From positions 67,949,188 to 68,013,187 of the forward strand of contig CM067370.1 in the NCBI GenBank assembly GCA_034401795.1: a stretch of DNA of 64,000 bases, read 5' to 3'. How positions within the stretch are numbered: the stretch's first letter is position 1; each line of letters starts with the position of its first letter. The notes beneath the pieces were generated by a model. It saw only the letters and a program-made list of their open reading frames with translations, was not told the DNA's origin and ran no database searches. Source of the DNA: Chaetoderma sp. LZ-2023a. Its lineage: Eukaryota; Mollusca; Caudofoveata; Chaetodermatida; Chaetodermatidae. Below, piece after piece: positions 47,564 to 59,085 of this stretch. Position numbers and translations under genes: made by a program.

Positions 47564-48560
47564 TTAGTTTAGGTTCGACAGATTGGCGACGGCTACTGGA
47601 TTAAGTGTGCTGGAGATGTCTCGAAGGTAGAAATCAGTGAATGACGACTCGGCATGCCATTGTGCTACAGACATCACCTGCTCTAAAGAGACACCCTTAT
47701 AAAGGGCCGATGATGCTGCTAGTGCTCGGACCTCATGGGCATTCGCACGATCAATCTGCTTTCCTGTAGCGATCTTGTGCGACATCTGAATAGCGTCAAC
47801 TATCCAACGAGAAATAGTATCTTTCGAAGCACGTAAATGGGGGAGCTTTGAGACATAACCACAGAGATTTCGGGTCGTCTCTCCACTCAGAAGTACGTTT
47901 CTTATACATCTTTAGACATCTGACAGGACACCAAGCACAAGAATTTGGGTCATGTCTAGTTAAACTTGGCAAATTGATCGGCTGTCCTGGATATTTAAGT
48001 GACTGATTCTTTGCCAGGAAACAAAGACGTGGAAGTAATCTTAAACCTTCACCCGTGACGACAAAACGGTCTTGTTCGGCAGAAAGCGCATGAATCTCGC
48101 TTCTCCTTCTCGCCGACGCTGCTGCAACCAAGAAAACTGATTTAATAGTTAACAGTTTAATGTCAATAGATCTAATCGGTTCAAAGGGAGCATGCCCTAA
48201 AACCTGTAGAACAAGATAGATTCCATGATGGGATAGGAATTGGCTGTCTAGGTCGCAGATTGCTCATTCCTTTGATAACTTCATTCAAGGTGTCATTCTC
48301 CGCTCCCCCACTGGTGAGACTAGGAATGACAGAAGCTAATGCAGACTTATATGCTGCTAGGGTAGAAGGTACAAGTTTGTCAACTTCGTATAAATGACAG
48401 ATAAAATCTGCTACGTGTTGAACAGATGCAGAAAAGGGATCAATATCTCTTCTCTCACACCACTGTGCAAATTTGTTGATTCTATAATTATATGTTTTTG
48501 TGGTTGAAACTCTTCTGGCCGAAGCAACAAACTTCGCTGCTTGCTCAGAAAAGCCACCCT
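47564..48560 (-). mobile_element. Tyrosine recombinase region of DIRS-like element B
   Basis: This part would insert the circular DNA form into the genome. Pieces typical of the family are visible: an N-terminal helical segment (TKTYNYRINKFAQWCERRD), the first conserved Arg region (ARRRSEIHALSAE), and the His-x-x-Arg and Tyr boxes (AHEVRALAAS; DFYLRDIS). The region overlaps the end of the reverse transcriptase region, as is usual in DIRS elements. It is broken. Confidence 0.85.
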
Positions 48561-50918
48561 CAATTGCACGCTGCTTGACAACATCCATGCAGTCAATTTG
48601 AACATTTCTGGTCTGTCGTGAAGGTACAGACCCTTGTTCTGAGAGATTACATCTCTTGTGTCTGGAAGAGGGATTGGACTGCAGACCAGAAGGTCCAGCA
48701 GATCCGTAAACCATGATCGGCCTGGCCAATAAGGAGCGATCAGTAGTACTTGGCACATCCCCTCTCTTATCTTTGCCAGAACTTTCGGGATGAGAATTGT
48801 TGGAGGATACGCATACGCGTACATTCCCTTCCAACTTATCGCCAGTGCGTCTACTGCTAGAGCTAACGGGTCCGGGATCGGTGACACGTACGTGACCATC
48901 TTTGCGTTTTTCTTCATTGCAAATAGGTCGACATTTGGCTTGCCCCATTGTTTGAATAGAACCTCCGCTACCACTTGGTTGAGCTGCCATTCCGTCGGAC
49001 GACAAACCGTCCTTCGACTGAGAGCATCCGCTAAGATGTTCAATCTTCCTGGAATGTGTGCTGCCCGAAGAATAATATTCCTCTCTTGGCACCACAGCAG
49101 AAGGTTCCAAACCATCATACACAACTCCGGTGATCTTGTCCCGCCCTGGCGGTTCAAATAAGACACCACTGTTGAGTTGTCTGTCCTTACTAGGACAATT
49201 TTGTCTTGAACTAGACTCTCGAACTTCTGCAGTGCTAATACCACCGCTAATAGCTCGAGCACATTGATATGTTTCTGCGCATTGGTCCGATCCCATTCCC
49301 CTGACACTGACTGATTGTCCAATACCGCTCCCCAACCTGTCAATGATGCATCCGTGAATATGGACATCTGAGGTTGAGGAGGTTGTAGAGGAACACCTCG
49401 CAGGAGATTCTGTTCTGACAACCACCACTGAAGGTGGAATATCAATGGTTCTTTTACTGGTATTCTCAGAGATAACGGATCTGTTCTCTGTGACCAGAAC
49501 GACATCAAATACATCTGAATTGGCCTGCGCCTGAGCGCCGCATATGGCACCACCTTCTCCAGAGATACTAGTAAACCGAGTATTCTGAGAAATTGACGCG
49601 CCGTCAGATAGGCTCCTAGAGAAACTGACTCCAGTACTGCAATCAGGCTTCTGACTCTGCTCTCCGCCGGAAAAGCTACGCCGTCCCTGAGATTGAAAAA
49701 AATTCCCAGATAAACAAACTCCTGGGATGGAGTCAGTTCTGATTTCTCTAGATTCACAATCCATCCTAGCTTCTTCAATAAGTCTAGGACTACCTTCAGA
49801 TTGCTGCGCAGAGTGACTGGATTCCCCGCCTTTAGCAGCCAGTCGTCTATGTAAGTGTGAACAGCTATGTTTCTCCTGCGAAGTAAAGAAGTCATGGCGA
49901 GAACCACCTTGGTGAAGACCCTCGGAGCCGTGGTCAGGCCGAACGGAAGAGCATTGAATTCCCAAACACTGTTTTGGAATGCAAACCGCAGGTACTTCTG
50001 AAAGGGAATTGACATTGGAATATGAAAATAAGCATCCTTCAGATCTATTGATACCGCCCACATGCCTTTCCTGAGCCCTGTCATCACCGCTGCTACCGTC
50101 TCCATCTGAAACCTGGGAGAAAGAATAAATTTGTTCAACGGTTTGAGATTGAGAATTGGTCTCCACCCTCCGGTACGCTTCGGAACTAGGAACATAATCG
50201 AATAGAAGCCCAGTGATGACTGATCGGCGACCAGGTGAATCGCCTTCTTCTGACGAAGCGATTCTATCTCTGACTGAATGGCAACTAGACGGTCTAATTC
50301 CCTTGGAATAGGAGTCCATATTGGAGTCGAGGTTAACGGAACTAACGATTGATGGATGAGCCAGTCCGGATCGTAGCCGTTTCTTATCCACTGACAGACT
50401 AAATAGTCGCGCACGACCTGTTCCCATTGGCTTAGGAATAGCTGAAGTCTGCCTCCGACGGAAGGAATCTGCACACAGTTGTCGGTCGAGATTAGCCGAC
50501 AAGACGCTAAATCGCTTGGGTGAAGATTCTCGACTCCATTTGTTTCCAAAGCCGCCGGTATTGATTCCGCCGGAAACCCGTCAGGAACGAGCCCCACGGC
50601 CGCCCCGCGGCTTCTTGTGGTATGACGGTCCGGAACCGCCGCCACGACTATCCTTACGGTAGCCGCCACGGCCCGAACCGCCACCCTTCCTGTCGTCCTC
50701 ATACGGCCTCTTACTAGAGGGCTTGTATGTGGACGAACGGCCAGGCCCTTGTGCTCCGGATGACCCATGGGCATCACGGGCAGAAGGACGGAAGGGCGAT
50801 CTAGGACGCTGCCTCTGCTGCTCCTGTCGGTGTTGACGGTAGGACTGTTGCGGCTGAGTCCTCTTGGTCGACTTCCACGACTTGCCGACCACCTCTTGCT
50901 CCGCCACCATCGATGCAA
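48411..50918 (-). mobile_element. Reverse transcriptase-RNase H region of DIRS-like element B
   Basis: A long uninterrupted frame of 835 codons. The reverse transcriptase shows IMFLVPKRTGGWRPILNLK, AVSIDLKDAYFHIPM (first catalytic Asp), FNALPFGLTTAPRVF and the catalytic VHTYIDDWLLKA. RNase H follows with MSIFTDASLTGWGAV, INVLELLAVVLAL and VRTDNSTVVSYLNRQGG. The sequence type is that of DIRS, distinct from Ty3 or Copia. A methyltransferase domain found in some DIRS elements was not recognised. Confidence 0.92.
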
Positions 50919-52620
50919 CTTTAGAAAGCGCTTGTCGTGCCGAGCCGCCGAACAAGCCTGGACCTATGAAAGGCGCGGAAGATAACGCTGCCCTCATTTC
51001 CGGTCCTGGTTCCACACAATCGAGAACCATTCTCCGTCGCTCTGCTAAAGTTCTTGTGATCACCCTGGCCAGGCAATCCTGAGACAGGCGCATGGTGTCC
51101 CGAACAACTCCGGGAGCAGCCTCTGGCACCTGTCCGCCTTCCGCCGTGCAGTCCAGCATACCCTGCAAGACGGTACACCCGTGCGACAGCGCAGCCATGG
51201 CTGCCATAGCCGCATCCTCAATGAGCGTGAGCTCATTAAACGGGTCTTTGTTGGTCTGGGAAACCAACGGACGTGACCGCCCCTTGGCCTTCCCAGCCAA
51301 CGGCCTATTCAGCGCCTCACGTTCCGCAACGGAAAGCCGTGGAACTCTGGCGTACTGATGATAGGCCTGCTCCGGAAAACGGACCCTACTCCTTATCCCC
51401 TTCGGGGCCTTGGGCAACGCATAGTCTGGCTGAACCAGACGATATGCCGCAACTTCCAACATGTCAGAAGTCTGCGTGTCCAAGGGGAGTGTAGGCATGG
51501 CCGAAGAGCCACTGGACAAAGCGCTAGCCGCACGCTCTGACATCCGCTCCATCGCCGGATCGCGCTGAGATCCTAGATCCGATGCCAACCCGAGACGATT
51601 GGTCATCCATGCAAGGACCTGCACCCATTCAGCCTCGGCGCAGAAAGCGGAATCGTCCATTAAAGAACTCCCGTTTTCATCATCCCTCTCTCCCTTAGAT
51701 GAGAGGGCCACCGACGATCCCTGCTGAACGCTACGATAAACGTCTCTGCCAGGACAGAGCGCATCCATAGCGCGACTACCAGCGGCACCAGTATCCAACG
51801 AACCGCCGGATACGGATTCTCCGCAGTCCATCGGCTCCAACACGGGATCCGGGACTACGACCGCCTCAATCACGGCTGGCACTGTCACTCCGATAGGAGC
51901 CGCGCCTAACGCCGTCGGGATAGCCTTTGGAACCGCAAACCACGGCTCCGCCGGCATATCCGGTTGCACAAATGACGGATGAAAAATGCCCGACGGAACG
52001 TCGACATCACCATCCGCCTGGCAAACCCGTACAAATCCCGAGGGAGACCCCTGGGACGTACTAGGCATTGCCGACATTGACAGATCCGGCATGCCGGAAT
52101 CTTCCATCAACAGGAACTCTTCCTCCTCTACCGACGGCTCTTGAGCCGAGGACAGAGAAGGGTCAGGTGCATGACCCTCAGCAGAACTAGCCGGACCACC
52201 TAATGGTTGCCCTGCACCAGCTTGCCTCACCGGGCCCGTGGACTGTAATGAATCAAACATGGCCTTGAACTGGGCCGCCCATACGCCCAGCGCTGAATCC
52301 ATCCTCTCATTCAGCCGACCTTCCAGTCCAACCAACGACGCTTGCTGCCGCTTCACTGCCTTATCCTTCTCTATACGCTCCAGCCTCGCCCGTCGATCCC
52401 TGTCAAACTCAGCCACCATTGCCGACGACCACTTGGCGCACACATCACACGGGCTTCCGACCTTACACCTCGCACACGCCACACAGTGATGACCCAGATA
52501 CTTCCGTTTCATGAACCTGTTGCACTTCTGGCACAACGTATCTGGGTTCTTCGGTTTCTGCGAACACAGAGAAGAATTAAAACGCTGCACATGACAAGTG
52601 ATGACGAGCAATACGCACAA
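50581..52620 (-). mobile_element. Gag-like region of DIRS-like element B
   Basis: A 679-codon frame placed first in the element. Near its start is a dense cysteine/histidine cluster (CQKCNRFMKRKYLGHHC, then CKVGSPCDVCAKW) that may bind zinc. A charged helical segment (DRDRRARLERIEKDKAVKR) and a long Pro/Ser/acidic middle follow. A more conserved block (EDAAMAAMAALSHGCTVLQG) is shared with element A, and the C-terminus is Gly/Arg-rich and basic. The role in particle formation or RNA binding is inferred from position. The 3' end overlaps the reverse transcriptase frame. Confidence 0.8.
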
Positions 52621-53207
52621 TAGACTTGATAGTTAAGATTTCTTAAACACATTAACTTCTCTTAAATTAATGATAACAAGTCTTAGGCAGGAAATATTTG
52701 AAACCTTTTTGAGTGAAATTTTTTTTTAAAAACACAACTTAGCCTTTAACTAACGTTAAATAACCAAGAATAAATCGCCGATCACTACAAACACCCTCGA
52801 CAACTAAGCGAGAGCTAATATCGGCGACAACAGAGTGCCTGGACACACCAAGGCAAGAACGACATAATTCATGGGCGCCGCCATCTTGGCCAAGGACGCA
52901 TCCATCTTAGAGGAACCGAGTCGCAAGAGAAATTTAACCGAGTACCCGAATTAAAACTAAAAGTCAACGGGTACAGAAGCGACTCCAACAATGGCTAACA
53001 TTATAAAAAATGTGCCAATTTAAGGAAATTTCAAACAGTCATTATGGCACGAATGTATAAATTCTAGATTGATACAACCTGCCCCTGTGATGACTTTCCG
53101 AGTTCCTCCATAATTCCAGCGATGTAATCGTCCAACACAACTGATTAACTGCTTAAATTGCAAAATTTGAGCACTCTAAAAAACACGACTTTGAAAAAGC
53201 GCAAAAT

Positions 53208-53379
53208 AGACGAATCTGACTGTGATTGGGAATTGACTCGGTACCTGCGGCTATGGTATTCCCGGACACAGTATGGGCAGGACCAGGAGAGTGCGGAGTT
53301 TTAATTGTTTATTTTGGGCTAGACTAGATAATAGACATTATCATAATAGTACATCTGGTAAGTATTATTCGAAGTAGAA
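53208..53379. repeat. Right inverted terminal repeat of DIRS-like element B
   Basis: From AGACGAATCTGACTGTGATT to AGTATTATTCGAAGTAGAA; the complement of the left repeat except for its last 16 bases, which match the second half of the internal complementary region instead. Confidence 0.93.
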
Positions 53380-53778
53380 CTGGTGTTCATTTTTAAACAA
53401 ATTAGGTGGAAGAACGACAGCAACATCATCCCCCAAAATGGTTTTAAAATGCACACTAGTTTCTTTGCCATTGACACATTAAAAGATTGAATATGGACAT
53501 CAGTGGCAAGGGTTAAGATGTATATAGATTGAAACTACCTTGAATGTCAGAATTTTGTATCTCCATTATCATACGCCATAACCCTGGTCAGTGGTCACAG
53601 CATATTGAGAAATCACTTCCTTCTCTCCTTATATAGTCAAAAAAAATTTCCTTGAGTTAACTGCGATCAGCCAAAGCAAAAACTTCACTAGTCTAATAAA
53701 GCATGATTTTAACAACAGGATGTATCAGATAGTATTTAAATAATATACATGTAGTGTGGAATAGGTTAGATAACTTAC
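53380..53778. other. RFC2 intron between the DIRS-like element and the 66-bp exon
   Basis: About 400 bp of AT-rich sequence with no feature recognised apart from the donor site beside the exon. Confidence 0.6.
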
Positions 53779-53844
53779 CTTAAACACATTATCACTGTTG
53801 ACATGACTAAACCCTTGATATGTTGACTGTACATTGTTTAATGC
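53779..53844 (-). CDS. RFC2: RFC2 exon (22-residue microexon)
   Basis: A 66-bp exon encoding ALNNVQSTYQGFSHVNSDNV plus FK, collinear with the ALNNLQST...NVFK stretch of animal RFC2 that leads from the AAA+ lid into the C-terminal collar domain. Both junctions are phase 0. The acceptor is ATTTCAG and the donor GTAAGT, a full consensus. It is too short to be found by open-frame length and was recognised from residue identity and splice sites. It lies only about 400 bp upstream, in gene order, of the outer end of the DIRS-like element at 53379, so that insertion occupies most of the following intron. Confidence 0.95.
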
Positions 53845-54002
53845 CTGAAATTATAAATATGGAACAGTGTCATAAAGCTGCCAGTAAGAATTTCTTAATG
53901 CTATGATTAAAATCTTAGCATTCAAGCCACTTGTAAGCAGGGCTGGGAGGCTCGAGAGGAATGAAAACCAGTAACAGTATCAGTATCCACATTAGTTTTA
54001 TC

Positions 54003-55090
54003 TAACAAGAGGCCTAAGGGGCATGTATCGCACAACTGATATGTCAACAGTAACATGAAATAGTTGAAAACTATAAATATTAAAATTCATGTCCGAACTG
54101 AATTGTGGCTAAATTCCACAAATATTGGTGATAAAACACAGAATTTTTCATTGACATTCAAATGCATCAGATACATAAAATAAGAATAACTTAATTCTTA
54201 TTGGTTTATGGTGGCCATGTGTTTTTTTAATGGCTCTTAGCCTCTTATTATATTTGCCAAGTTTTGTCGTGGTTCAGAAGATGTTTTTGATAGCTAGATT
54301 ATTCAAGATGGCTACCAGGAAAATCGACAAATCAGGCTCCCTTAAACAAGCCTGGTTCAGCTCTTGACCTAGATGAAGTTTCTTTAGTTTCATGTCAATT
54401 GGTCAAGTGGTTTCAGAGATGATGTTTAAAGGGGTTTCTAAAAATAGCATAAACTTCAAAATGGTCATCGATCAAATGGCCCAATCAGCTCTGTTTTGAA
54501 CAACCATATCAATCAATCTGATCAATCAATCAGAATCGAAAGTATCAAATTCGTATTTTATACCCAACAGAATTGGTACACATCCATTTTTATTGTCAAA
54601 ATGCATCAATTAACAAAAGTAAACCAATTTGCAATGGCGGCCATGTTTTTTCATGCATATAAACAGCTGTTGAAGAAACTTGAATGGTCTTTAGTCCGTA
54701 ATTACATTTACCAAGTTTGGTCTCGATCCCTTCAGTTGTTCCACAAGTTGTTTTGTGTAAATTAGGTCATCTCAGAAGGCCAACAGATAAATTGATTAAT
54801 CAAGGTCTCTTGAACACCTTAGTTCAGCTTTTGCCCTACATAAAGTTTCATGAGTTTTACATCAATTGGCCAAGCTGTTTCGGAGACATTTCAAGGTCTT
54901 TCTTAAAAGCCAAGATGTTCCTCAGCCAAAATGATCAATCCTCTTTGTCTGAACAGTCTTGCATGTCTATGCTCTAAGGGTACTTCCTGCCAATTTTATG
55001 TGGAAGTGACCCAGTTTTTTAGAAGTCAATGAAAGGGTAAAAATGATTTGCCTAAATTTTTAACAAAAGAGACGGTTGTTCCTATGAACT
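54003..55090 (+). repeat. AAGAGGCC-type repeat in the RFC2 intron, degenerate
   Basis: It starts AACAAGAGGCCTAAGGGGC and TGTATCGCACAACTG. Internal words recur (AAGATGGCTACCAGG, GCTCTTGACCTAGATGAAGT, TTGAACACCTTAGTTCAGC, GTACTTCCTGCCAATTTTAT) over nearly two units. It is more diverged than the 16-kb copy. Confidence 0.75.
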
Positions 55091-55348
55091 ATAATTTCAT
55101 TCGCTTGCGGTGAGCCAGATACAGATTTGGATCAGATTGTGGGTTTGCAGTATGGCGAGTGGCGGAAATCTCTGTTATCGTCTTTGAGGCAAAGTAGAGC
55201 AATAGTTTCTGAGCAACAGTCATGTAGAGAGTGAAAACGAACATACGCAAAACTCATCTCCACAAATTCAAGTGGCGGAAATATGAGGGAAATAACCGTT
55301 ATCCTGTCAACAAATCAATTCAAGAGGAGCTAAACATAACAAACAAAC

Positions 55349-55506
55349 CTGTCTCATATCTCCCTGTGCTGTGAAGACTATTGCTTCCATGCCGTCATCT
55401 GTATAGCTGACATTTTCTTGTTCACAAACTTCAAGTAATCGTGCCAGCACTTGTGCATCAGTCAACTTGGAGTAGCGCAGTACTGCACATCGAGACTGTA
55501 TTGGTT
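55349..55506 (-). CDS. RFC2: RFC2 exon (SRC arginine-finger and GDMR motifs)
   Basis: With the G carried over from the previous exon it encodes 53 residues, from [20 protein letters not shown] to [13 protein letters not shown] (RFC box VII) supplies the arginine finger that contacts ATP bound by the neighbouring subunit. GDMRQ is the sensor 2 motif (box VIII). Between them lies the small helical lid domain of the AAA+ fold. The acceptor is CCTTCAG and the donor is GTTTGT, slightly weak but usable. The reading frame is open and collinear with animal RFC2, with no gaps. The intron that follows is 1504 bp and contains a degenerate AAGAGGCC-type repeat. Confidence 0.95.
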
Positions 55507-55862
55507 CTGAAGGATGTATAAAGTATATGTTTATACGTCTGTCAAAGAATTAAAGCAACATTTATTATTCATATATCATGCAAGTTTTGTGCTTTTCATT
55601 TTGATGAAGTCAGATATCTTTGACATTGTAGTGTGTTATTGTACATTAAGCTCTTTTTCATATATATTATAGTTTACATTGTGTTATGTTCGCAAGCAGC
55701 ACTTATTAAAATTGGTACAATGCAAAGTATTGAGTAAAAATGATGCCCGAAATAACACACAGCTTTGAAAATGTTGCGGTAAAGAATAGTTAGTGTTGCG
55801 TACATGTATCTGTCAGGAATAGAGGGATCCATTTCTAGCCTCACCCACCTTTTACACATGTT

Positions 55863-56530
55863 GGAATAGAGGAATCTAGTTTCTCAGTCAATCATATGAC
55901 ATCATAACCAACTCCATCACATATAGGCCGGCGTCATAATCAATTACGTCATGAATGACGAGATTATGTCTGTCATAAACGCTTAATAGTCCAGCAAGTT
56001 GTACGAATTGTATGTCTTTATTATTTAATAAACATTCTGTTGAATATTTTGAAACAAATTTTACTGGGCACTGTTGCTGCCATAGTAACAGCACCCAGTC
56101 CAATATTCAACAGCTTACACATCTAGTTTTCTGAAAAATGAGATTCAGGGAGTGCATGGATCGATCGATCCCAACACGGGCAAAGCATGGCTGTAGCTTA
56201 ACTAGAGATGGGCAGGGGATAGCTAAAACTGAATTCACCATTGATTTGCAACTTTGAACGTGGAATTCACAGAATCCAAAGGTAACTATACAGGTAAGCC
56301 GTTGAATATTTTTCACTAAGGGCTGTTGCTGCCAAATTAGTTTCAAAATATTCAACATAATGTTTATTAAATTGTAAATTCATCAAAGACATACAATTCA
56401 TACATTAGTGACAGACTTTTTACTTTTCGTAAAGGAGCTGTACATCATTATGATCCTGATGTCAGCTAACTAGTGATGTATTTGATTATGACATTAGATA
56501 CTTGAGGGACAGATCAGATCCCTCCATTCC
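55863..56530. mobile_element. Foldback element with nested hairpins in the RFC2 intron
   Basis: The ends read GGAATAGAGGAATCT and, on the other strand, GGAATGGAGGGATCT. Inside, TTGTACGAATTGTATGTCTT near 56000 is met by its complement near 56375-56395. Two copies of the GTTGAATATTTTGAA hairpin family sit symmetrically (56039-56111 and 56303-56356). The middle (56150-56260) matches the 40.6-kb copy. No coding. Confidence 0.75.
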
Positions 56531-56579
56531 ACATATTAATTTAGAAAGACCTGAATAAGTAAAGATCTTTGCACTATTA

Positions 56580-56757
56580 ACCCTCTAATGGTCCAATTCG
56601 GGTAATAAAATTTAAATATTTTCTTATTGAATGTCCATTTACAGGCCAACAGAATAACATTTTTGAAAATTTATCACTGGAATGGCTTGTAAATGGACAT
56701 TCCACAAGACCTTAGCAGAGGCCGGTTTTGGCCGGTATGACCATTAAAGGGTTAAAT
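56580..56757. repeat. Small repeat with AATGTCCATTTACAGGCC and its complement
   Basis: AACCCTCTAATGGTCC at the left and GACCATTAAAGGGTTAA at the right are complementary ends. Inside, AATGTCCATTTACAGGCC and CTTGTAAATGGACATTCC are an opposed pair. It is about 175 bp, a typical miniature inverted-repeat element, related to the pieces near 690-815, 31915, 37265 and 57440. Confidence 0.7.
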
Positions 56758-56815
56758 TACACAAAGGAGATGTTTCTCATTTATTGATGTGCACACACGG
56801 ATACACAGTGTGTCT

Positions 56816-58593
56816 GGGCCCGGATTCACAAAGAAGTGTAAGTTACACTTACATCTAAAAAAGGCGTCTAGAAATGTTCATATATCCGTATTCACAAAAA
56901 GGTGTAACTTACGACAATGACATAAATTAGCCCAAATATTGGCGTAACTTACACCTGCATATGTACCATGTGTAAGTCTGGGAAAAATGTGTAACTTTGG
57001 CAAAACAGCAGTGAATGGACGCATTTAGAAAAGCGAATTGACATTTTACGCCGTGACGTGACCTTTGAACTCATGTGGACTGCAGTGAAAGCCAACAGCT
57101 GGTCTTGATTTGTGTAGCGCGTAGATTGATATATATATATATATATATGCGATCAATTGACTCATAATAAATGATTGACTCCTACCAAAATATGAATTTT
57201 TTGTTAAATTACTCATTTGAATGAGCATTATTAATAAATTATTACAGGCATATTGTGCATCTATTCGACAATTCAACCTGTTATTTGGCACATGCGTAAT
57301 TCATGTAAAAATTTATAGTTGAAGATCTATGTAATTGTTCTAATGCCCTTCCATGCACGTAACTAGACAAAACATGATGTCACCACCATTACTGAATCCT
57401 AAAAATATTGTCATTGACAAGCATGCATTAACTCTTTATAAACCTCAAATTTGTTCAATAAAATGTCCATTTTTGTCATAAAAAATGTTCATTTGCAGAC
57501 CACTATCCATTAATTATTTTTTTAGAATCATTCACTGGAATGACTGGCTATGTAGTCTGTTGTCTCTTCCCGAGCCAGTCATTCTAGTGACAAAAAATGT
57601 GCGTGCGTGTGTTAAAGCCGAAGGCTTAAAGTTTGTGGTTATAAATTATGAATTCTTGAGTCACTTTATAGCCTACATGTATAAGCCTACAGCTTTTAAA
57701 TTTTTGTCATAAAAAACACACAACAAATATATAGCCTACTACCTGTTTCTATATAAATTTGTTTCCTGTTTTTTGTGACAAACATTTAAAGATCAAATGC
57801 CTAGGCCGGGTGCCTAGACCTATTATATGTACGTACATCCTCAAAGAATTAGATCGATTGATCGAACAGAATCAGAATCTTTATTGGCACAAAATCCATG
57901 TACATATAGATGTAGCCATAGATATAAACAACAAATAAACAGCAATGACAGTGAACAGTATATAGAAAGACATTTACATATATATTATATATACATATAT
58001 TATATACACGCAACATACATACATCCATCCATCCATACAATGGGTTTCAAACATGTATATTGATAATTTATCACATACGCCTATCTATCACATTCACATA
58101 TGCGTAGGAACAGCCGACAGGGGTGGGGTTTGGGGTGATGTTGGGGTTAGGCCTCTTTTCCTCTCCCATACAATATTCCTATAGCACCCCTAAGTTTTGG
58201 CCCACCTATATAGTTTGCACTCTCCCACCCCCTTGTAAAAATACATTCCTACGTTCATGTGTCCGCAGCGCATATATAAATAAGTATCTTGGTGTTTGTT
58301 ATTCTCGTAACACTACCAGTTAACAAATCCAATTCACGCTAAAAAAAAAAATCGCTTTTCTCAGCATTGATGATTAATATTAATTCCGACAGCTCTCTCA
58401 GATTTAAGGTCGTCTGCACTTCCACATTCTTGTCAGAACGAAGATTTGCGCATCCATGTACTAGAAAGATCTGTGTTCATTTACGACAAAAAACTTACGC
58501 CTGTCTTTGTGAATTCTGGTTAAGTCAAACACGTAAGTGCGATGGCGCAACTTACGCCAGCCATAACATACACTTCTTTGTGAATCTGGGCCC
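56816..58593. mobile_element. Terminal-inverted-repeat element with GGGCCC ends
   Basis: The left end is GGGCCCGGATTCACAAAGAA and the right end, on the other strand, is GGGCCCAGATTCACAAAGAA. Both continue with GTGTAAGTTA/GTGTATGTTA-like text, and ATTCACAAA recurs about 85-100 bp inside each end. It is 1778 bp. No transposase is visible. The interior includes a TA microsatellite (57129-57148) and another small hairpin repeat near 57510-57600. The superfamily is not determined. Confidence 0.75.
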
Positions 58594-59085
58594 TGGAAGG
58601 TGTAATATTTTCCACATGAACACTGTAGATATTAAAGTGAAATATGAAATGATAGCCTGTGTGTCTGCATGTCCACCTGTGTAGAAGTATTCGACAAGGG
58701 TCACTATGTTAACGCATTAGCCCTCAAATTTGATTATGGAAATTTCAGTTTTCCCATATAAAAACTTTTGTCAGCGATAAATTTGCTACATCTGATGTCA
58801 TCCATATGTAACAGACACAGAAGTATAGTATGTTGCTTTTATTATGGCATAAGTGTTTATACAAAATCATCTTAAAATACAGTACAGCTCAGAAATAACA
58901 TGTTTAAAAACAAAATAAAACTTACTGCTGAGTAATTTGGATATAATTGGATTGGAAAACAAACTGTGGTGCACAAAGTATATAAAATTGAGATTTAAGT
59001 GAAAATTTAGACGTGATGATGAACGAGTTAATCAGTGCCATGACATTAGTAAATATAGACCAATTTATATAAAAACATGACATAC
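58594..59085. other. RFC2 intron, unassigned
   Basis: AT-rich intron sequence leading to the donor site at 59085. No feature recognised. Confidence 0.5.

Larger units (their letters stand above)
46588..53379 (-). mobile_element. DIRS-like tyrosine-recombinase retroelement B in the RFC2 intron
   Basis: A 6.8-kb element of the DIRS order with a full set of parts. From its 5' end (high coordinates) it has a right terminal repeat, leader, Gag-like region, reverse transcriptase-RNase H region overlapping it, tyrosine recombinase region, internal complementary region, and inverted left terminal repeat. The outer ends share GAA. It is near whole in layout, but the coding part carries about two or three breaks, so it is a fossil of moderate to young age. 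It is clearly younger than element A at 3.6-8.3 kb. DIRS elements insert through their recombinase and are known to leave no ordinary target duplication. None was sought beyond the shared GAA. Confidence 0.93.

Noticed and set aside
48790-49161. Plus-strand frame of 123 codons inside element B
   Set aside because: It is the antisense shadow of the well-supported reverse transcriptase-RNase H frame on the minus strand.
57827-58063. Frame with YIYYIHATYIHPSIH as a small protein
   Set aside because: It is a translation of TATA-rich and CATC-type simple sequence inside the GGGCCC-ended element.
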